12,019 bases of DNA from QHBQ01 sp038230695. Its GTDB lineage: Bacteria; Chloroflexota; Chloroflexia; QHBQ01. The notes below the pieces were generated by a model. That model ran no database searches. It was not told where the DNA came from and saw nothing but the letters and a program-made list of their open reading frames with translations. Location: the NCBI GenBank assembly GCA_038230695.1, contig JBBRMT010000147.1, forward strand, positions 1 through 12,019, given 5' to 3'. Both the position numbers and the translations under genes were made by a program. Below are positions 1-5,574 of this stretch, piece by piece (position 1 is the stretch's first letter; the number at the start of each line of letters is the position of its first letter).

Positions 1-122
1 CTAGCTACCCCAACCACATTTGGGGCATCGACATCACCTACATCCCGCAGCCCAGCGGCTGGCTGTACCTGGCGGCGGTGATTGACTGGTACAGTCGCTA
101 CGTGATAAGCTGGAGCCTGGAA
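1..122 (+). mobile_element. IS3-family insertion sequence fragment (transposase core, 5' part of the catalytic domain)
   Basis: Frame 3 from base 3 reads SYPNHIWGIDITYI, then WLYLAAVIDWYSRYVISWSL. This is the hallmark start of the rve/DDE integrase core of IS3-family OrfB transposases: a W-x-x-D-I-T-Y block carrying the first catalytic Asp (codon at 30-32), then the conserved (A/V)IDWYSR block. The second Asp (HSDRGSQY-type) and the final Glu are missing, because recognisable transposase sequence stops near base 120. The element enters from the left edge, so its left end is not visible. No right-hand terminal inverted repeat is seen at the junction, which points to a deletion or recombination scar and not an intact IS end. 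Confidence 0.85.
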
Positions 123-428
123 GACAGCGGGTCTCGCTTCCTCTTTGACGTGAAGAGTACCAAGCGAGTGAGCGCGGCGCAGGTGTGGCGTGAAGGGCTA
201 CAACAGTTGGCGACTTATGCCATGCTCGACCGCGACGATCGTCACAATATTCGTGAGGTGGGTTTGTACTTCAGCCGGGCGGGGCGGGCGGTATGGATCG
301 ATCTACACACCATGTTTGAGCGGGCTAGCGGCGTAGATGAGGGTTTGGCTAGCCGCCGCGAACGCTTCCGGCAGTGGCTAGGCGGGGCGTATCCCGCAAG
401 CGATGGCGAAACCGAGGCCAGGCTATAA
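3..428 (+). pseudogene. In-frame chimera: IS3 transposase fragment joined to a PD-(D/E)XK nuclease-like C-terminal fragment
   Basis: A single open frame runs from the left edge to TAA at 426-428. The first ~40 codons are transposase. After about base 123 the protein changes to SRFLFDVKST, then QQLATYAML and a strand pattern VGLYFSRAGRAVWIDL. D-x-K (codons at 147-155) followed by a Q-L-x-x-Y-A helix is typical of RecB/Cas4-like PD-(D/E)XK nuclease cores, where D and K are metal-binding and catalytic residues and the Gln helix follows. The nuclease assignment rests on this short pattern and is tentative. The N-terminal part of that protein (helical region, upstream His/Glu/Asp motifs) is absent. 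A GTG at 78 could start a 116-residue product, but no convincing ribosome binding site precedes it. Most likely a non-functional relic; an assembly join between two loci is an alternative. Confidence 0.55.
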
Positions 429-569
429 TATTGCTTCATATAATGAAGATTATGCTGTTCATATTATCTTGTTTTTCGTGATCATTATGTGTACCTCAAT
501 GGGTAGCATCACCCTCAGTCAGGTTAGCCAATTTAAATGTGCAAAGCTATTCGTCACATCTGCGCCATT
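429..569. other. AT-rich upstream region with a CTTCAT palindrome
   Basis: No gene is supported here. Compared with its GC-rich neighbours the stretch is strongly AT-rich. It holds a perfect palindrome with a 3 nt centre at 434-448 (CTTCAT-ATA-ATGAAG), a further TTCATA at 458-463 and a TATAAT at 424-429. TTCAT is also the core of the direct repeats in the downstream promoter, so these may be accessory regulator sites; that is inference. A 65-codon open frame at 403-600 lacks a ribosome binding site and protein-like composition and is not called. Confidence 0.4.
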
Positions 570-601
570 TTCATCCCCACTTCATCTTCGCCTGTTATAA
601 T
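570..601 (+). promoter_or_regulatory. Promoter of the first two-component operon with direct-repeat regulator site
   Basis: TTCATC at 570-575 and TTCATC at 581-586 are direct repeats with an 11 bp period (N5 spacer). They are followed after exactly 9 nt by a perfect -10 box, TATAAT, at 596-601. No TTGACA-type -35 is present; the repeats cover the -35 region, as expected for activation by an OmpR/PhoB-family dimer. The start site should lie near 608, giving a leader of about 22 nt and a ribosome binding site GGAGA at 619-623. The same arrangement recurs near 2763 and 3390, so autoregulation by the adjacent regulator is the simplest reading. Confidence 0.75.
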
Positions 602-630
602 TACCATTATATTGGAGTGGAGACTTGTAA

Positions 631-1314
631 ATGCGTATCCTATTGGTTGAAGACGATCGTAAAATGAATGAACTGGTGCGCCGCTACCTCAGCGACGTGG
701 GCTACGCGGTGGACACTGCATTTGATGGGCAGGCCGCGCTGGAGCAGGCCCAGTTCAGCGACTATGACGCGCTCATCCTCGACCTGCTGCTGCCCCGCCT
801 GGACGGATTCAGCGTCTGCCGCGAACTGCGGCGACTAGGCAGCATGGTGCCGATCCTGATGCTCACTGCCCGCGACGAGGTGGATGATAGGGTGAATGGT
901 TTGGATAGCGGGGCCGACGATTATCTGGTCAAGCCATTTGCGTTGCGTGAACTGACCGCACGGCTACGCGCCCTGGTACGTCGGAGGACCGAACGTCGCC
1001 CCCAACTGGTGGTCGCGGACCTGACCATCAACCCCGCCACTCGTGAAGTGTGGCGCGGCGACCAGCGCATTGACCTCAACCCTAAAGAATATGCCGTTCT
1101 CGAACATCTCGCCCGCCACCATGGGCAGATTATCACCCGCAGCGGGTTGGAGGAACACGTCTGGAGTTACGACCACCAGCCGCTGTCGAACACAGTGGAT
1201 GTACACATTGGGCGGCTACGGCGCAAAATAGACGACGATTACCCACGCAAGCTACTGGAGACGGTGCGCGGGGTGGGCTATCGCTTGCGCGACCCAGGCG
1301 AGAACGCGCTGTGA
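631..1314 (+). CDS. OmpR-family response regulator (TCS1)
   Basis: The 227-residue protein has an N-terminal receiver domain (about 1-115) and a C-terminal winged-helix DNA-binding domain (about 128-222), the normal size and order for OmpR/PhoB regulators. Visible receiver residues are the acidic cluster E7-D8-D9, phospho-acceptor D51 in the LILDLLLP block, Thr in LTARD, and the invariant Lys K101 in YLVKPF. The winged helix shows NPKEYAVLEHLA, the recognition region NTVDVHIGRLRRKI and the closing RGVGYRLRD hairpin. ATG at 631 is supported by GGAGA seven bases upstream. Its stop overlaps the kinase start by 4 bp (GTGA), so the pair is translationally coupled. It is close to the second regulator at 8442. 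The direct-repeat site in its own promoter suggests that it is autoregulated; that link is inference. Confidence 0.97.
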   Translation: MRILLVEDDRKMNELVRRYLSDVGYAVDTAFDGQAALEQAQFSDYDALILDLLLPRLDGFSVCRELRRLGSMVPILMLTARDEVDDRVNGLDSGADDYLVKPFALRELTARLRALVRRRTERRPQLVVADLTINPATREVWRGDQRIDLNPKEYAVLEHLARHHGQIITRSGLEEHVWSYDHQPLSNTVDVHIGRLRRKIDDDYPRKLLETVRGVGYRLRDPGENAL

Positions 1315-2750
1315 GGCGCTTTCGCAGCATCCGCTTGCGCCTGACCGCCTGGTACACGTTGGCTCTGGTAGTGATCATTACCCTGTTTGCCGCTGCAACC
1401 TGGCTACTGGCCCAGGCGCAACTCTCGGCCAGCTTCGACCAGGCGCTGGCCGCCCGCTTGCAAGGTGCAGCCAGCACCCTCGACAACCAGGCGCAGGATG
1501 GTACTACCAGCGCCGTCCGCCTCACCCACAATGAGGATGCCGTGGGCGGGGGCGCAGGCGAACAGGTGCTGCTGTTCATGGGCGGGCGGCTACTCGATCA
1601 GATTGGCGCGCCGCTCACCACCACCCAGGCAGCGGCGCTACTCGCCATCCCCGCCGACGGGCAGGCGCATCGCCTGAACCTGGCTGGCAATATGGTGCGG
1701 GCGATGCGAGTAGTGCAGGAGGGTAGCCTCAGCCTGGTGGCGGCACGACCCACTGCTGCTGTGGATCAACCGCTGGGCAATCTACTAGTTGCCTTCACCA
1801 TTTCCGCACCCCTGGCTGTGCTGCTGGCTGCGCTGGGCGGGCTATTCATCACCAGCCGAGCGTTGCGGCCAGTCGCCGCGATCACAGCGACCGCTCGTGC
1901 GATAGGCGCACAAGACCTCAGCCGTCGCCTGGCGCTGGGTCCACCCCGCGACGAACTGACCGCCCTGGCGGCCACGATTGATGAGATGCTGGCGCGCATC
2001 GAGGCGGGTTATGAGCGCCAGCGTCGCTTCACCGCCGATGCCAGCCACGAGCTACGCACTCCCCTTGCGGTAGTAGTCGCCGAGGCCGAGGTGGCGCTGA
2101 TGGGTAGGCGCAGTACCGCCGAGTACCGTGCTGCGCTTAATTCAATTACTGAGGAGGCGCTGCAAATTCAACAGTTGGTCGCCGACCTGCTTACCCTGGC
2201 CCGTAGCGATGCGGCGCAGTCTATGCCGCGCACATTGGTTGACCTACACTGCCTGACCGCAAGGGTAATGGAGCGGTGCGCTGCCAACGCACGGGCGGGG
2301 GGAGTGACCCTGGCGCTTGAAGATCAGTCTCCTGCGCCCAGGCTAACGTTGGCTAACGAAGGTCAATTGGAGCGGGCATTGCTTAATCTGGTAGATAACG
2401 CGCTCAAGTATGGCGTAGCAAGTGGGTGGGTTAGTATTCAACTAACCACTACTGATCACCCCCCCACTGGCGAAATTAACAGTGGGTTGCCGCCGGATAA
2501 GGGACTGTTTATCGCCCTCAGCGTCAACGATGCGGGCGAGGGCATCGAACCGCAGCACCTGCCCCACCTGTTCGACCGTTTCTACCGCGCCGACCCCGCC
2601 CGCAGCCGCGACGAGCGTGGTGGTACCGGCCTCGGCCTCGCCATTGCCGCTGCCATCGCCCACGCGCACGGCGGTTGGATTGGCGTGCGGAGCGTGCCAT
2701 CGCAGGGTAGCCGCTTCACTTTGTATCTGCCAGCGGCAAACCGCAGTTAA
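1311..2750 (+). CDS. Membrane sensor histidine kinase (TCS1)
   Basis: This 479-residue kinase is the expected partner of the preceding regulator. Order: TM1 about 12-35, a short extracytoplasmic sensor about 37-153 with no recognised fold, TM2 about 155-182, HAMP about 184-236 (RALRPVAAI, then PRDELTAL), HisKA with phospho-acceptor H246 in FTADASHELRTPLA, and a HATPase_c domain. The HATPase shows the N box NLVDNALKYG (N359, N363), G1 box NDAGEGI, F box LFDRFYRAD and G2 box GGTGLGLAIA. Start is GTG at 1311, overlapping the regulator stop as GTGA. Between the N and G1 boxes lies a Pro/Gly-rich segment (DHPPTGEINSGLPPDKG) that the second kinase lacks and whose DNA is less GC-rich than its surroundings; it probably forms a surface loop. 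All catalytic motifs are intact. The signal cannot be inferred. Confidence 0.96.
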   Translation: MRRFRSIRLRLTAWYTLALVVIITLFAAATWLLAQAQLSASFDQALAARLQGAASTLDNQAQDGTTSAVRLTHNEDAVGGGAGEQVLLFMGGRLLDQIGAPLTTTQAAALLAIPADGQAHRLNLAGNMVRAMRVVQEGSLSLVAARPTAAVDQPLGNLLVAFTISAPLAVLLAALGGLFITSRALRPVAAITATARAIGAQDLSRRLALGPPRDELTALAATIDEMLARIEAGYERQRRFTADASHELRTPLAVVVAEAEVALMGRRSTAEYRAALNSITEEALQIQQLVADLLTLARSDAAQSMPRTLVDLHCLTARVMERCAANARAGGVTLALEDQSPAPRLTLANEGQLERALLNLVDNALKYGVASGWVSIQLTTTDHPPTGEINSGLPPDKGLFIALSVNDAGEGIEPQHLPHLFDRFYRADPARSRDERGGTGLGLAIAAAIAHAHGGWIGVRSVPSQGSRFTLYLPAANRS

Positions 2751-2762
2751 TTTGAAAGAAAG

Positions 2763-2805
2763 TTCATCTCCTTTTCAGAGTGATGTCATCTAGCACGGTT
2801 ATACT
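2763..2805 (+). promoter_or_regulatory. Promoter of the small secreted protein with triple direct repeat
   Basis: TTCATC (2763-2768), TTCAGA (2774-2779) and GTCATC (2785-2790) follow one another with an exact 11 bp period. After 9 nt comes the -10 box TATACT (2800-2805). The spacer TAGCACGGT matches the NNNGCNNGT pattern of the promoters near 570 and 3390. No consensus -35 is present. The site begins only 12 bases after the kinase stop with no terminator between, so read-through from TCS1 may add to expression. The predicted start near 2812 leaves a leader of about 55 nt. Confidence 0.7.
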
Positions 2806-2866
2806 GGTTTTGTGAGGTTCAATCGGGTACCCACAAAGCAAATCACCAAGTATAAGGAGAACCCAA

Positions 2867-3301
2867 GTGAAGAAATTGAAGTTGATGGCCTTTGCCCTGA
2901 CCCTGATGCTGGGCATGGCGGCGCTGGTACTGGGTGCGGGACACAGTAACGCCCAGACAGTTGCCCCGGCGGCCTCCGTGCAGGTAGCGGATACCAGCGC
3001 CGAGGCCCCGGCAAGCGGTGTGGATAGCAACACTGCCGACCCCGCTGGCGGTCCGAACAATCAGGTTGACCAACAGGGTGGGGTGGACTCCGCTCCGCTT
3101 GCCGCCAGCAACGCCCCGGCAGTTGCCCCGGCGGTTGCTGCGACCGCCAAGGTGGTTGCCCCGGCGGCGACTTCCGCACCAGTAGTGGATGCCAGCGTCG
3201 AGACCCCCGAAAGCGGGGCCGTAGAAACCAATACTGCCGACCCCGCAGGCGGGCTGGATAGCCAGGTTGATCAGCAAGGCGACTATCAGGGCGACTACTA
3301 A
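2867..3301 (+). CDS. Small secreted Ala/Pro/Asp-rich protein with two internal repeats
   Basis: The start is GTG at 2867, with AAGGAG at 2854-2859 and a 7 nt spacer. Of 144 residues, the first 29 form a classic Sec signal peptide: a basic KKLK N-region, a long hydrophobic core and a probable signal peptidase I site after SNA29. The mature part (about 115 residues) has no cysteine and almost no Lys/Arg. It is two imperfect copies of one unit, about residues 32-72 and 97-139. Each opens with VAPAA and ends with NTADPAGG followed by QVDQQG, and the copies are joined by an Ala/Val/Pro linker. The tail is QGDYQGDY. Low complexity suggests an extended surface or periplasmic polypeptide, not an enzyme. 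I do not recognise the family. A dedicated promoter and terminator isolate it between TCS1 and the ABC operon, so it is probably induced separately and perhaps strongly. Confidence 0.85.
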   Translation: MKKLKLMAFALTLMLGMAALVLGAGHSNAQTVAPAASVQVADTSAEAPASGVDSNTADPAGGPNNQVDQQGGVDSAPLAASNAPAVAPAVAATAKVVAPAATSAPVVDASVETPESGAVETNTADPAGGLDSQVDQQGDYQGDY

Positions 3302-3318
3302 ACCAAACCGCTGACTGG

Positions 3319-3378
3319 TTCAGCAATGTGCAGGGGGGTGCGCGCTTGCGGGTGCGTACCCTTCTTCTTTTTGCTGAA
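3319..3378 (+). terminator. Nested-hairpin transcription terminator after the secreted protein
   Basis: The inner stem is GGGTGCGC (3336-3343) pairing with GCGTACCC (3354-3361), 8 bp with one G-U pair and a 10 nt loop. It is followed at once by a T-rich run, TTCTTCTTTTT, at 3362-3372. An outer pair of arms, TTCAGCAA (3319-3326) and TTGCTGAA (3371-3378), encloses the whole structure and overlaps the T-run. The inner stem plus T-run fits an intrinsic terminator ending the 2867-3301 transcript just before the next promoter. Confidence 0.7.
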
Positions 3379-3389
3379 TCCGCCGCCGC

Positions 3390-3421
3390 TTCATCTGCGC
3401 TTCATGACTGCCAGTTATGAT
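3390..3421 (+). promoter_or_regulatory. Promoter of the lipoprotein/ABC operon with direct-repeat regulator site
   Basis: TTCATC (3390-3395) and TTCATG (3401-3406) are 11 bp apart and are followed after exactly 9 nt (ACTGCCAGT) by the -10 box TATGAT at 3416-3421. Repeat period, spacer length and the GCC-GT spacer pattern match the promoters near 570 and 2763. The predicted start near 3428 leaves a leader of about 50 nt before the ribosome binding site AAAGGAGA. Confidence 0.72.
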
Positions 3422-3478
3422 CAGACCAGGCAGCCAAACTGCCCCTGAAAATCAACGCTTATAATCAAAGGAGACAAC

Positions 3479-4120
3479 ATGAATCTGAAACAGTACAGCA
3501 TCATCCTCGGCCTGGTCTTCATCACTGCGCTAACCCTATCCGCCTGTGGCGGCAGTGTCGCCACCACGAACAAGCCCGCCGCGCAACTCACTCCGGCTAC
3601 GGGCAGCAATACCAATCCCCCCGCCGGAGCCGCGCTGGGCGGCGAAGCGCCCGCCGCTGGTGAGGCGGGCGGGGTCGAGGCGCAGTTGGTGGCTTACAAC
3701 GATGCCGCCCAGCGCTTTATCATCGCCCATCCTGCCAACTGGGCGCAGGATACCTCGGTTACTAACGGAGTTAAGTTCAAGGGTGGTGACGAGACCATGC
3801 AGTTGCAGTTCGTCACGCTAAAGGGCGGTAATGTTATGGCTTACGCGCAGCAGGACAGCGCCGCGTTGGCCGCCACCTACACCGGCTTCAAGCTGGTCGG
3901 CATTGCCCCATCCACGGAAGTTACTAACACGATCATCCAGGGCTTTACTGCGGCTGGAACCTCGGCAGTAACCGGCAAGGTATATCAGGCGCGCGGCGAC
4001 CGTTACTATATGACACTGCCCGATGGTCGCTTCGCGCTGCTGACCGTGGTTGGTCCCGCCAGCAACTATGATGCCCAGGGCGTGCGCGACATTGCCCTTA
4101 CCTTGCAGGTGACGAGGTAG
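3479..4120 (+). CDS. Lipoprotein with a PsbP/Mog1-like C-terminal domain
   Basis: The 213-residue protein starts at ATG 3479 behind AAAGGAGA. It has a lipoprotein signal: a hydrophobic N-terminus ending in the lipobox LSAC with the acylated cysteine at C23. Residues about 24-66 are an Ala/Pro/Gly/Thr-rich flexible tether. From about 68 a compact domain begins (AYNDAAQRFIIAHPANW, later GVKFKGG), and its opening F-x-x-x-x-P-x-x-W strand pattern resembles PsbP/Mog1-like folds. This fold call is from pattern only and is moderate. The stop is 1 base before the first ATPase gene, so it heads the operon. Anchored on the outer face of the membrane, it could be a substrate-binding or accessory subunit of the ABC machine; that role is inferred from position. 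It is probably under the TCS1-type direct-repeat promoter. Confidence 0.88.
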   Translation: MNLKQYSIILGLVFITALTLSACGGSVATTNKPAAQLTPATGSNTNPPAGAALGGEAPAAGEAGGVEAQLVAYNDAAQRFIIAHPANWAQDTSVTNGVKFKGGDETMQLQFVTLKGGNVMAYAQQDSAALAATYTGFKLVGIAPSTEVTNTIIQGFTAAGTSAVTGKVYQARGDRYYMTLPDGRFALLTVVGPASNYDAQGVRDIALTLQVTR

Positions 4121-4121
4121 G

Positions 4122-4826
4122 ATGATGAGCCAAACAATGCCACTGCTGGCTCTACACGGCCTGTACAAGATATACAAGGAGGGTCTCATCGAATCGGTGG
4201 CGCTACGTGATGCCAGCTTGACGGTGCAATCGGGCGAGTTCGTCGCCATCACCGGACGCTCCGGCGCGGGCAAGAGTACGCTACTTAGTCTGATCGGTGG
4301 GCTAGCCACCCCCACCGCCGGGCAGGTGCTGGTGAAAGGCGCAGATATTGCCCGTATGGGCGAGGCCGAACGAGCCAGCTTCCGGTTGAAGCATATCGGC
4401 ATCGTTTATCAGCAGGACAACCTCATCCCCTTTCTCACTGCCTGCGAGAACGTGGAGATCCCAATGCAACTGGCGGGCTTCAAGGATGTAACGCAACGGG
4501 CGCGTCGCCTGCTGGCCAATGTCGGACTGATCGAGCGGGGCGATCACCGCCCTGGGATGCTTTCCGGCGGTGAGCGGCAACGAGCCGCGATTGCGGTCGC
4601 GCTGGCCGCCGCCCCCGACCTGCTGCTGGCTGATGAACTGACCGGCGAACTAGACTCGGCCACCGCCGCGCAGATTATCGCCCTGCTCGACAACCTGAAT
4701 AAGCAGCGCAGTTTGACCATCGTGGTGGTAACTCATAACCGTGCCGTCGCCGCCCGCGCCCGTCGCCAGATCACGATTGCCAACGGCCAGCTTATCGAGC
4801 CGCAAAGTGAGGTACTCGATGCTTAG
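4122..4826 (+). CDS. ABC transporter ATPase, LolD/MacB class, with variant Walker B (DELTG)
   Basis: This 234-residue cytoplasmic ATPase would energise the FtsX-type permease downstream. Motifs: Walker A GRSGAGKST (45-53, K51), Q-loop YQQDNLIPF, signature LSGGERQR (147-154), Walker B LLLADELTG with D171 and catalytic E172, and H-loop VVVTHN (H205). The usual DEPTG of this class is DELTG here, so the proline after the catalytic Glu is replaced; all residues needed for hydrolysis remain. The start follows the lipoprotein stop by one base. ATG 4125 is an equally good start because GAGG at 4114-4117 is better spaced for it. The 3' end overlaps the second ATPase by 8 bp. Two different ATPases beside a single fused permease suggest a heterodimeric nucleotide-binding pair. 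Confidence 0.95.
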   Translation: MMSQTMPLLALHGLYKIYKEGLIESVALRDASLTVQSGEFVAITGRSGAGKSTLLSLIGGLATPTAGQVLVKGADIARMGEAERASFRLKHIGIVYQQDNLIPFLTACENVEIPMQLAGFKDVTQRARRLLANVGLIERGDHRPGMLSGGERQRAAIAVALAAAPDLLLADELTGELDSATAAQIIALLDNLNKQRSLTIVVVTHNRAVAARARRQITIANGQLIEPQSEVLDA

Positions 4827-5574
4827 TATCACAACCAAACCGTCGCCCGCTGGGGCAGTCGCGCACGCGGCCAGCAGCGATGTGATGCTGCAGACCTCCG
4901 ATCTTAGCCGCATCTACCGGGTGGGGCGCAATACCGTCACCGCGCTCGATGGCGTAGACTTGAGTATCCGGCGCGGCGAGTTCGTGGCGATTATGGGGCC
5001 TAGCGGCTGCGGCAAATCCACCCTGCTAAACCTTTTGGGTGGCCTCGACCGACCCAGCCGGGGCAGCGTACAACTGGATGGTCACAACCTCAGCGCGAAG
5101 GACGATGAGGCGATGGCTGCGCTGCGCCGCCGCACCCTGGGCTTCATCTTCCAGCGCCACGACCTGTTCCCCTTCCTTACTGCCCGCGAAAATGTGGAGT
5201 TTCCTTTGTTGCTAGCGGGTATATGCTCCACTGATCGTCGCCTCCAGTCCGACCTCATGCTGGCGCAGGTGGGCTTGAGTGATCGTGCCGACTATCTTCC
5301 TGACGAACTGAGCGGCGGACAGCAGCAGCGGGTGGGTATTGCTCGCGCTCTGATCAATCATCCCAGTGTGCTACTTGCCGACGAACCAACCGGCAACCTG
5401 GACAGCGCCACCGCCAGCGACGTGCTTGACGCAATGACCGTGTTGGTGCGACAGGCGGGCCTCACCCTGGTGATGGTAACGCACTCCGCCGAGGATGCCA
5501 GCCGCGCCGACCGCATCGTGCGTCTGCGCGATGGCCGCATTGTTGATGATGGAGGAGACAATAATGGCTCTTAG
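4819..5574 (+). CDS. ABC transporter ATPase, LolD/MacB class, canonical motifs
   Basis: I place the start at ATG 4819 (251 residues) because GAGG at 4809-4812 lies 6 bases upstream. The frame stays open back to 4741, but that part overlaps the previous gene and has no family similarity. Motifs: Walker A GPSGCGKST (60-68, K66), Q-loop FQRHDLFPF, signature LSGGQQQR (164-171), Walker B VLLADEPTG (D188, E189) and H-loop MVTHS (H222). The first ~30 residues before the core form a non-conserved N-terminal extension. Unlike its neighbour it keeps the standard DEPTG. It overlaps the preceding gene by 8 bp and the permease by 11 bp, so the three should be translated together in stoichiometric amounts. 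Substrate unknown. Confidence 0.95.
   Translation: MLSITTKPSPAGAVAHAASSDVMLQTSDLSRIYRVGRNTVTALDGVDLSIRRGEFVAIMGPSGCGKSTLLNLLGGLDRPSRGSVQLDGHNLSAKDDEAMAALRRRTLGFIFQRHDLFPFLTARENVEFPLLLAGICSTDRRLQSDLMLAQVGLSDRADYLPDELSGGQQQRVGIARALINHPSVLLADEPTGNLDSATASDVLDAMTVLVRQAGLTLVMVTHSAEDASRADRIVRLRDGRIVDDGGDNNGS

Noticed and set aside
403..600. 65-codon + strand open frame overlapping the chimera and the TCS1 promoter
   Set aside because: No ribosome binding site and no recognisable protein character; it covers the AT-rich regulatory region and the operator.
2960..3167. GTTGCCCCGGCGG repeated three times, considered as a CRISPR-like or intergenic repeat
   Set aside because: Spacing is irregular, and the repeats are codons of the duplicated VAPAA units in one coding frame.
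2799..3326. Long - strand frames (175 and 144 codons) opposite the secreted protein
   Set aside because: Arg/Gly/Pro-rich shadow translations of a GC-rich repeat gene. The + strand frame has a signal peptide, ribosome binding site, promoter and terminator.
3818..4402. 194-codon - strand frame across the lipoprotein/ATPase junction
   Set aside because: Shadow of two well-supported + strand genes; no motif or start signal.
4741..4818. Upstream extension of the second ATPase frame
   Set aside because: Lies wholly inside the first ATPase gene and has no family similarity. ATG 4819 has a proper ribosome binding site and gives normal length.
5495..5563. Upstream extension of the permease frame
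   Set aside because: Overlaps the second ATPase. ATG 5564 has a strong GGAGGAGA and begins the typical permease N-terminus.
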